Below, one piece after another: positions 26,594-38,500 of a stretch of DNA of 64,000 nt. The DNA is from Micromussa lordhowensis. Lineage: Eukaryota > Cnidaria > Anthozoa > Scleractinia > Lobophylliidae. A program made the translations under genes and the position numbers. Positions within the stretch are counted from its first letter, which is position 1. Each line of letters opens with the position of its first letter. The stretch lies in the NCBI GenBank assembly GCA_964020085.1, contig OZ026601.1, positions 10,331,261 through 10,395,260 on the forward strand. Direction: 5' to 3'. The notes beneath the pieces were generated by a model. The model was not told the DNA's origin, made no database searches, and saw only the letters and a program-made list of their open reading frames with translations.

Positions 26594-29500
26594 TGCCCCC
26601 TTTATTCATTTGTTGATTTATCTGTAGCTTTTTTTGCTACAAAAACTAAAACAATATTAACCAATATCCACACATTGAATTAACTAGACCTTTTTCATAA
26701 ATGGCTTCCAATTTAAAATCCTTCTGACTATTTAAATTAGCCTGACTTAACTTGTTTAAGAGTAAAAATTATTTTTAATTATTAACTAACAGACCTTGTT
26801 AGCCAGAAAATTGCAATACCTACTACAACTGAATTTTTAATTAGCAGCCACTTATGAAACGGGTCTGTAAAGTGTACAGCAGACTCCAACAACACTTTTG
26901 CGTGCTTCTCAATACACCACCAACGCATATGAATTTGAAAAATTTTCCAGGGCCAGCAACCCATCTCCCATGTGCAGGAGAACCCATTCCGGCACTCTTC
27001 CACACATGGCCGCCTCTTTAATGACCTAATGATCCTCTGCCTACTTTACGATTTCCTCCTGCTACTTTATTCCAATTTCAAAACCCTGTTTATAACTGAG
27101 AGCATGGCCTAACTACGATGTTGGGTGATTGATGTGAAAAGTTTACAATCCAAACATTAAGCCAAACAGAAGTTTCTTGACTCTTGTTTTCATTTCAACA
27201 AATCCCTTAAGGTCCAGTGAGAACTGATAAAAATAACATATTTTTAACTCACCACATTCTCCTTTCCAGGTGAAGCCTGGGGAGTTGCTTTGTTTTTTAG
27301 TTTACTAGGTGGACGACCAGGACCTGGTTTGCCATGCTTTGATTTCTTTCGTGCAGGAGTCCCACCAGACTTGGACTGTAGAAGGAAACACACAGAATCG
27401 ACTCAATGGAAACCATTGAAGAGTTGTGTAGTTTGGTTTCAACTGACTTTCTAAAAGATGATCAAAATTTTCAGCCACTAAATTTGTCGCCTGGGGTCTT
27501 ACTTGAGTTTATAATTTAAACCCTCATCAAACCAGCGGAGCTGAACCACCTTGGAAATAATATGTTCCGCCAGATGACCAATAGAGAGGATTGACCACTC
27601 ACACGCGACACATCCCACAAGGAACAGTCGTCAGTCTAACTACACCCATTCTAACTTTGCCAAAGTAGTAAGACACTTTTACTAATAAGGTGTCCACTTG
27701 TTTGGGACAGGGGGAGTTGATAGTGCATACTTTTAATAAGTACAAGAACAAACCTTTAGTTTGCTAGCCAGCTTTCTCTTTCCCGGTAACTTTGGAGGTG
27801 TAATCAGTGAGTGATGAGGTTGGTAATAACTAGGAGCTGGAGCTTTTGGAACTGACAGGTGTCTGTCCATCAACTGACTAGCTACAGAGAAGGATGGCAA
27901 TGAGCATGCCTCTGACAGGCTAGCAGCTGATGATAACACATGTATGTCCAGTTCATCAGACTTCACAACTTCCATTTCCTCATCCAGTGGTAGTTTCTCA
28001 CTTAAGGGCAACTTCTCAGGCTCAATGTTATCAAGGTTTGGCATTGGAATCATCTCTGTATCATCAAGGACAGGATCAAAAGGCCGCAGGGCATTCAAGT
28101 CATCTAAGTGAGAATCAAGAAGAAGGTCCTCATCCTCGTTGCAAGGGCTCATGCGACCTGCCATTGTCAGTGTGCGCTTGTCTTCTTCTGGTGGACAGTC
28201 CAAGTTCATGTCCATAACATTATGCCGTTCATTAAATCCAAGCTCAATTCCATGATTCTTGTCCTAAAAACCCCAACATAAATAATGGTTTGAAATGGCA
28301 TCTCAAAATATAGTTTGAATAACAAATAGATACTAGGGATTAGCCTCGATAAACCAACAAATTTTAAGGTGTATTGTGATCATCTCATTCCAATGTAGGA
28401 ATGCCGTCTCAAGATTACATTTACTTTGTACATGTAGTAGAAATACAAGAAATAGAAAGAGATAGAAACTGAACAGGGCTACAATGTATGGTCAAAGTAA
28501 CCCAACACTGACTTCTAACAGAAAAATGGAGGATAGCAACAAAGGAAGGTTCTGGGAAATTCAAGAAAAAAAGAACAAATAACAATACCACTTACCAAAA
28601 TTTGTAGTGAACCCTTCTTTGGCTTGCAGTTAGGGCAGAAGTATGGCAGATCTTTGGAGTTGTACTTTTGATATTCATCCTTGTCAATGTGATCACAGCT
28701 AGCATGGACCCACTTCTCACAGGAAAGACACTGCACCATGGCAACATCGGTAAACTGTCTGTAAGCCCTTCCGCATAATGGGCAAAACAGACCCTTGTTG
28801 CGTTGTTGATAGCAACTGTCACACACAGAGAAGTTGTGGTGCCAGCGAGAAGTAGGTCCACCCCCAGGGGTATTTGAGCCACAGTCTTCACATCGACGGC
28901 AGCCCTATGAAAAACACGGAATACTGTTCACTAAATGGCAGCTTCAAATAACAAATTACAAGAGCTAGAACAGGGCAGAAAATGCCTGTTTCTGAGAAAC
29001 AATCCAAATTGACCAGCTGTGAGGATGATTTTGCCGACTTTGTTTGACCATGTAGAGAAAAGGTTTTCTTGTAAAGAACTTCAGTTCAAAAAGGTTTTGC
29101 CCACCTGTGAAAACCAGTTGCCCTCCTGCTGAAAACATTAAAGGCCCATTTTCACCCTTAATGCACTGCGCGCTGTGATACCTTGATCCTGAATTTCGTG
29201 TTACACAAAATTACCCAATTTTGCGAAGCTAACTTGCATCGCTTGTTCCCAAAGCAATCCTTGGAATATTTTTTATCTTCTAGCTGTAAATACTTTCTCT
29301 TGTTGTCATTACTTATATTTCTGAAAGTATTTTGTACATACCGTATTTATTCACTTATAAGGCGCACCATTTTTTACCAGAAAATATTTCTATTCGATCA
29401 AAATCTGCTCAAAACTCGGGGTGCGTCTTATAACAGAGTATTTTCGCACAACAAAATATAACTTTTTCCAAATTTCCCTAATAATCAAAAGTATGTAAAT

Positions 29501-32500
29501 AAACAGCGGTAAATGAAGAAACAAAAGAAAAACAACGTTGATTATTGACTTTCTCTGAATTGTGATCCTCGGCTTTGCTCTCTGTCTCGAACTCATTGTC
29601 AATGGATGGCTCTTCTGCATCTTCTGTTTCTCCTTCCTCGTAATCTCAAACTGCATCGTCTTCAGTTCCATCGAGAGCATCGACAACATAAACAAACTAC
29701 CGGTACAAATGCTAAGAAAAACAACTCCAATGAGCGCTGCTACCGTGAACAAGTTCGTAAACAAAGCCGACTTCAGCAAAGAGCGAACATGCTGAAAAGC
29801 ACGTGCTTGAAATGATTGACATCAGAAACAATCGAACAAGTTCCTAGCCTCGCTCCCAGGAAGTGAGGCAAACTCGTTTGCTAAGTGTCATGGCCGCTAT
29901 CAACAAACCTTCGTCGTCCATTCAGGCCTTCTTCCATTTTCCTAGGCACCTTGATTCGTAGCTGATGAACGCCTTCGAATATCACCTTCGATGGAAGTTT
30001 CTCCATTTAGGGACAATTGATTCCACGCGATACTAGTGTGCTGTATTCGCGAGCAATTTCACGATTGTTGTTCACAGCTTCCGCCTCTGCTACGTCCTTC
30101 AACTTGAAGTTTAGATCATAGGAATGACGACGAGTGCTTGGCGTAATTACTGAAAATTTACAGTACACTGAACGAATGCTCGAAGATTAAGATGAGTTTT
30201 GCATCTGAAAGACCTGTCAGATGAGTATTGTTTATAAAATACTGTTTCCTGTGTATGGTGACTAGCGCGAATATTAAAAGTGTGATTTTTATAGTCTATT
30301 GTCTATGTGTGACTTTTTTGCTGTAACTTCTTTGTTAATGTGTGACTTTTTCGCTTTTGTTTTGAGAATGAAAGCTCCGTAATTAGTAACTTTTTGACGC
30401 AAATTGTTGTAAGTTTCCGTAATTCAGGGTGCGCCTTATAACAGGGTATTTAGGTGAAATTTTCAGTTTCCTTGCTTGTCAAAATCGTCTTCGCAAGTTT
30501 AGGGTGCGTCTTATAACCGAGTGCGCCTTATAAGTGAATAAATACGGTTCTGTATAATGTTCATAAATTTTGTCCTGTGAAGAGTGTAAAATGAGGTTGA
30601 CTAGCCTACATTGTACACGACTCCTATGGTTCGTGACATTTGTACATTTGCTGTTCTCTGTTTGGTCTCTCAACCTTTTTGTTGCTTCACTCGTGTTTAT
30701 GAAGGGCACTTCATGTTGTGTTATAAAGAGGAATTTTTAGTAGAGCTGAGCTGTTAGACTGTGCTATAGCAAATTTTAAAGGTCGTAGGTCTGCATGGTC
30801 ATGCCGAGTTTGACACTTCTGTAATTTGCCATGTGTTTATGCATTGTTTAGGCTCATTTCTAATGCAAGATATGTCTCCAAGAATTTGCTTTCGAGGGAC
30901 AAAATATGAAATTTACAGTGAACATGTTGCTTACTTTCATTATAAATTGTGATGCTGGGCCCGACCGTTTGATTGAAACTGCGTGCAAGTACAGTATGTA
31001 GATTCTTATCACGGATATCATGTTTTTCTTCGGAGACGCTGTTGCTTTACTTCGAGAAAGCTATACGTTTGTCCAGAGACGTTCTTATGTTGCTTGCACA
31101 TATCTGATCAAGCTTATGTTTCTCGAGCTCGATGTATAGGTTTATTCCTCCTTTTGTTCGTTCTGACACCACATGATTTAAATGTAGTTGCTTACGCGCA
31201 AGCCTAATAATAATACGTGCAAGCCTAATAATAATAATAATTGAATGTGTTGCGCATTGTATATGCCATTGTTCGGCTTAGTTCAGGCAAGACCATGGTT
31301 TCGATCCTCCATGTGGATCTCATCAGTTGCCGGTATTTCTAAAATACTCTGTACGTCTGAAGTTGCTCAGAGTGCAAGTCGTTCATATTGAGAATGTAAG
31401 ACATCCTGCGTCTTGGCACAAACATCTGGTGGTGTGTACACCATCGATTAATGACTTGTAAATGTTTTGTTGCTCGATAAAAATAGATGACCAATCAGAG
31501 TGCGTCATTTAACAATAGATCGGTTTCAAAACAAAAACAAACATCAAGGATGAAAATGGGCCTTTAATGAAACTAATGGACAATCATCAAATTAGAGACT
31601 TCTTTGAGCCGAAATGTCCACAAATTCCCTTTCCTAATCTCTCCATATTCTTGCATCACCAGTTGCGAGAATGCCCTAGTATCTACATGACCATTTTTTT
31701 TCAGTCTCACAACCTGAATACTCTACAATAGATGCAGATCACACAACCACCACACACAGCATAGCAGTCACTCACCAAACACTTCCAGCCTGTCTTGGGT
31801 ATGGTGCTCATCGGTGGGTCCAGACAGTAGGTGTGATACCCAGTGTCGCACAAATCACAAACTAACATCCTATTGTCATCACCAGGTTGCCTACGGGGTT
31901 AAGGTTGGATGTCACTTTTTAAAATCAACTGTCTGCCTGATTTCAGAGACACAAACCAAGTGGTACATATAATTTTTTTTGTTAAGACACTGCTTCTGTT
32001 GTCAGACCAAGGAAATAAGGTTACCAGCACCATACTTGAAAATAAATAACAGCAACAGGACTATGTGAAACCCCAAATAAGAGTTATTGGGAAATCTGCA
32101 CTTGAATAATCTGTTATCACACATGTAAATATGACTACTATTCAGTCTTCAGCCTCAATCATGTTAGTAAAAATAAATTCTGATGAATACAAACCTGCAA
32201 CCCTGGCACACTTTACAGTCTGGACACTGCCAGCCCATTCTGATAAGCGAAGTCAAATCAACAGATGGTTCCAAGCAGCGGCCATGATAGTGACGGCCAC
32301 AACTAGTGCAGAATATCTGTTCACCAAAATCTTTAGCTTCCCCACAGAGGACACACTCTGCTTCATTGGCAGCTGAAAAAAAAAATTTTAATCAACATTT
32401 TTAAGCCTCTATAAAAAGTGGGAAGAAAAGTTCCAAGGTTGTTAGGGTTACTTTGAGGTTAGGAAATCTCAGTCTTCAATGAGCACATTCTTGAAAAAAG

Positions 32501-35500
32501 AGTAGGGTAAAATTGTTATCTTTACCAAGACGTCCTGCATCTTCCAAATGATCTGGGCACAACATGGTCATAGATTTAATGTCCTGTGCCAGAAGAAAAA
32601 AAAGCTCATTAGCAGTTTTACAAACACTTTACATTCACTCCATGTAATGTGCTTATTAGGATGCACAGTTCAACTTGCACCACCTCTCCTCTATCAAGCA
32701 TTAGTATAATTTTCAACACTAATACAAATACTACCATACTAATGCCTCATCAACTTTCACTTCACAGAAAGCTGGAGCTCATAATCTAATTGTTTATTCA
32801 TGCTTGAACCCTGAATGTTAATTAACACTTTAACCCTTTACCCTGTACAACGTCAACACAAACTATCCTTATCTCTACACATGCAGAGCAAGTGGGAGAA
32901 TCCCACACAGTTCCCATTACAGTACCACTCAAAAGTAACTCAAAAGTAACTTACCACCCTATGGAGAGACTAACTACTTGTAATTAATATTCCAAAATAT
33001 ATGCTCCATTGGTTTATCTCATGAGGTGAGACGGGAGACGAGAGGTGGTAGCTTACTTTTGAGTGGTACTGTATATCATATGCTGATTTGTTTCAATCAT
33101 GCTGAAAGGGGTGTTACCAAGTTTTATGTTTACATTCTTCTGTTTACAGCATCTCCAATCAGCATAGCAGTGCAAGATATTCTTGGACAACGGAGTTAAA
33201 ATTCAGTTACATGTATCTACTCAAAGTTCAATGCCGAGTCACAACAATAACTAGTCTTGAGAAAGCAACTCTAGTCTTTCTAAAACTCAAGGAATAAGAC
33301 AAACCTGAAAAGAACCACTGCTCGCTGCACAGGGATAATGGTAGGTTTTCCCACACTGTGATATTTGACAAACAACACTAGCACCAAATCGATTGCAATG
33401 ACCACATCGCTGCAGAATTAAAGCAATATTAACAAACATAGTAGGAATTACAAACCACATTAACATAATACATGCTGCAAGAGTACAAGGAAGCAGACAA
33501 AATGAAAATTAGTAATTACTGACAGTCACTTCACAGGTATTGTGATCCTTTTTGGAAGGATTAGAATACAACATGCAAAGATTTTAAGACCATATCATAC
33601 TGTATCTGAAAAAGGAAAACATCACTACATTTAAAACAATTTTAACTATTCTCCCTAGGAAACATGCAAACTCTCATACCTCTGACAAAGCCTTGACAAC
33701 GGCCTTATCGACATTGATCAAATCATAAGAATCAGTTTGGCTAACTCCTTCTGACCATGCTGCACAACAGTGATGAGCCCATGTAAAACCATCTTCCTCA
33801 AACACATCACTAAGCTCCTTCTCTTTCACAGTTCCATACGTTGTCTTGTCAACTGTCGGGTCATGGTTACCAGTTCTCAAAGGTAAACCCACAACAACAA
33901 TTCCCTTCCGCCGGCCACGCCCAGGTGGTCTTCCAGGTCCACGGCGAGTTACAACAGGCTGAGGCTCTGGGTGATCTTCAATAAACTGTCCAGAATCACA
34001 AGGATCTAAATCTAGTCTGTCTCTAAACGGGTCACAGCCACTATTCTGTCTGTGTCTGTTTTGGAGCTTCTTGACAGGGTCGAAACCAGGTGTTGGTGCA
34101 TATCTCTGGAGTTTGCCATGAAACATACGTTTTTCCACACCACAATTGCAGAATGAACAAACTTTGTTCCTTGCCCTGGTAAGCAGAGAAGAGTATCAAT
34201 TGATAAAAAAAGTTTGATGCAAAAATTAACTACTGATAAAAGCAGGTTTATTCTCCACTGATGTGTAAACATGGTTACAATATCATCACCGTCATATTTG
34301 CATTAATGTTTTACTGATAGAGAAACGTTGCTTCATAATGCTTACACAGCCTGTTGCAATCAAGTGAGTTTGAGTGGGCTTAAGAAAACATTACTTACAG
34401 TACAACTTGGATTCAAGTAAACTTCCATTGTCTCTCAAACTCAGTACATTGTTTGTATCAAGCTGTGTAAACATACACAAATGTACATATGCTTATTGCT
34501 ATTGCTTAAGTCTGTTTCATCAGAAATGCCAAGGACACCTAACTTGTTCATGTTAATTCCTGAAAATCTTTCATATTTTCCATTTTTTTATCGTTTACCA
34601 TTGCTATTTTGTCTGTACTTACCTTCCATAGTAAAATACATCACTTAACTTGATTTTATATAAGGCCAAAAAATCAGCGATGCTTGTAGCAAAAACAGAA
34701 CCATACTTCTTAATAACAACATCATCAGTAATTTGCTGGTTGCAATATTATTAGATATTACTAGATAAAATGGGAAAGTACTTACAATTCATCTTCTGGG
34801 TCTGTCAGTGGTCTCTTTGTTACCCCAAAGCTATCAGATGTCAAGTTGTCATATAGCGTTTGGCCTGATCCGTCCAGAGGCATAGGGTAGGGTGATATCT
34901 CCTGTTAGAAAAGGCACAATATGAAAGGAAGTGCCTTATTTACAGTGTCAGTTGTATGTGATTGCAAACTTATCTTAGTTTATGAAGAATGAAGAATTCA
35001 ATGACACATATGGCTAACAAAGGAATTAGAACAAAGGGTCTAACTGCAACAAGTTCATTCAATTTGATTTGCCTTTTAAGAAACAGTTTGATTTGATTGT
35101 ACATTTCATGAGCTTTGCATTGATACATAATTTGTGGTGGTTGACTTTAAAACAGATAAACTGACATCTTTTAAGCTATGCAAACAATATGAATTGTCAG
35201 GTTTTTCTATACCCTTACAAATAGAAGCAGGTTTAGATCCCTCCAAACAAGCTCAATATCAAATATTTTAAGGGGCTAGGTCACAATTTTAGGCAATTTC
35301 AGCATGAATCAAATGGTCATAGAATTAACTAAAATATCACAATAATGGCTCAAAACTATAGAAGAACCATCGTGTTGAAATAAAAGTTGTTGTATTGCAT
35401 TGTATTGTAGAACTCAAACAAAACACAGGAAAGCCATGGATGGGCATGGATGGACAAAACTGGAGAGGATTAAAATGGATTGCATTTGGGTCAACTTGTG

Positions 35501-38500
35501 AAATGGCGACCCAACTTTTTTGCAAGTTTATCTCAGTTTATATCAAAATGTCATTTACACAGCTGGGAAATCATTTTCATCTGTTATGTGGCTGTGATTT
35601 TGCAAATGGAAGACTCTTGCTCTACCAATTTGACATTTACTGTATAACTCATATTTGACAAAACTAAACAAAATGACCTATAATAACGTGACCTAGCCCC
35701 TAATTATCTCTAACATAACAGTTGCTATCATATTCAGTGCAATGCTCTCTTACCATCAAATGTTCATGATCTGTACTAATATCATGGTTCTCACGACTTT
35801 CAGTGCAGGAACCAATTGGAGAAGCTTTGATAGGAGATTTCAACTTACTGAAAATGAAATGACACACAAAACAGCTATATCAGACAAGGTCAAGTGGGTG
35901 AACAATAGATAAAATTAGTTCCAAGACGACTAGGTACTTAATTAAAGACAAATTTACCAATGAAACAACTGATACAAACAATCTTAATCTACAAAATATA
36001 AGACAAGCACAACTAATGATGTAATACAACAATCACACCTAAAAAAACTTGACCAAACTTTAGCTGTAACCGCTAACTTTCAAAATAACCTTTAGCTAAA
36101 ATCTCCTTCGAATGACCTCCAAACTCTCTCAATGAGATTCTAAGACAGTTGTCTGTTGCTGGTCATGCATAATTTTTGAGAAACATCTGCATCATCAAAG
36201 CTACACCATTCCTAAATACAGTAAAAAATATTTTGCTTTGGTGGGAATCCCCTTCATCTCAAACAGAAAATGCCTTCCATACTCTCTATACAATTCTTCT
36301 TCTAAACTAACACTCAGATAGTTGAATTAATTTCCTAAATAACTGAAATTTATACTTAACATAAACTACATGTAATATTCATGCACTATTTTATGTTCCT
36401 CTGCAATTGTCACAATTCAACTAATTCAATAGCTTCATATACAAACAGGAAATACATGTGCAGTTGTATCATGACTGAAATTTAATTGATATTTCCTCAG
36501 AGTGTCAGATTACAAAGCAAACCCAACATCCATAGCAATATACATTATGGAACTTGTTAACATCAATATACCAAGGTCAACTTATGCAGCTGAACAGCCA
36601 TTGTTTAACCCATTCATATTGACCAAACAAACGGACATGACCAAAATAACTGCTTTGCAGCTAAAAACAGACAGGAAACTTTGATGGCTGTCTCAATTTT
36701 AATGGCATTAACTGAAAACAATCGTCCCTGGAAACTGGATCAATACTCTTTTATCCTGGACAATTTGCCAAGAGGATTACGGTGAACAAAACTGAGCCCA
36801 TTAACAAATAACCCTCTTGTAGAGAACTTGAGTGGCATTTTATATAATACAGAGAATGCATTTGTTGAATTATTTTAAAAGCAGTTACATATTTAGCCAA
36901 TATAGAACTCAGTAAATTCAGCTATTGCTTTTTTGTTAAACTACAAGACAGTAACCAAATACATAACTGTGTATAGTACTGTGTACAAATTCTGCAAAGA
37001 AACAAATTATAAGAAACTGGGAATTTTAGGGAGATATTTATGTTATGTACTATGCAACTTTTCAATTTTATTTTAATTATTATTCTCTCCAGCTGTGTTT
37101 GTCCTTTTCCCTTCCAAACCAAACATAAAATTTCAAAAAACTGTGGGATGGTTTCTTTAAATGAAAACCATATTCTGACAAGGCCTGCATATCAATGTAC
37201 ACCTTAACACAGCAGTACCATACCTCTGAGCATTGACTCTTGTCTTCTTTGCAGGCTGAGGCTTCGGTCTGTTTCGCACCCTTGTGGATCTACCCTCTTC
37301 CCTTATATTCATTATGAATCCCTCTTCAGAATCTGGTGTTAACGGAGAACTTGGGTATGGGCTCAGGGACTGTTGAAGGTAGCAATCACAACATGAGCAA
37401 GGTATTGTTAACTAGATTTTCTAACAACTGTTAGACCATCCACCAGCATGCTACTCAGTAGTAGTTTTTTAACAAGTACATGTATTGTTCCAAGGGGTCT
37501 AATTTTATAAGCCAAATGGTTTCTAATTAGGTCCCCTCACCAGTTTCTGTCATTCCCACTCCCCCTCTTTTATAATGTATTTTCCCTTTTATATGTGTGG
37601 CCAATAAGCAAATAATTTCATAATTTTTGCCCAAAATTAAGTTGTTTTCTTTATGTGTGTGTAGAATTGGAGTGTTTTGAAAAGGCAAAATGAAAATCAC
37701 TGTAAAAAGCAAATTTCTACACTGCACATAACCAAGAAGCAATAAACTAAAGAAAAACATGTATCTAACAAATTGACAGCACTAAAATTTGACATATGCA
37801 AGAATTATTAAATAAAGAGGGAACACAAGACCAGAACACTGTCAAGAGAACACAGAAACAATGGCGAAAGCATGATCTAAAAATAACAGTTTCCCAACTT
37901 AAATATACCAAGTGTTTTTAAACATTGGAAAGAACAAATGCATGCGTGTAATTGCATGCGTGTAATTGGACCACTGTATCTATACAAACAAGAAGCCTTG
38001 TGAATATCATATCCAACCTAAACAATGACAGACAATTCTGAAATGCTATCATGACTAATTTTAACCTGCTATATATACTGTATGTTACCCAGCTGAACTT
38101 AAGAAGTGGTTTATTTTATATCTTTCTCAATGTTTTGTCATTGAAAAAGAACACCATATTTAGCCAATATCAAAATGAACTTACGATAAAATTGACCTGT
38201 CAGAAACTTTTGTTCTGAAGTTTACAACACATTAAATCTATTTGGATGCTTTTGTTTCTTTTAGGACGTTTAAACAAGAGATGAACAAAGGGACTATTGG
38301 TTGTAGATAAAAATACAACTTGATAAAAAGCAATCATTGAATTGTGCACAAATTAAGAAAAGTAACATTTTTATTTAGGTTCCTTCACATTTAATTTGTT
38401 TTCTTACTGCTGCTGTTCTGTACACACTTCATGATTCAAATTATGGCAAATTCACCACTTCTCTGTGGTTTCAGCCTACCAAACACCACACTAATCAAAC

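Noticed and set aside
35395..35658. 87-codon frame inside the TAA-flanked MITE
   Set aside because: No known motif; the enclosing element is non-autonomous, so chance is likelier.
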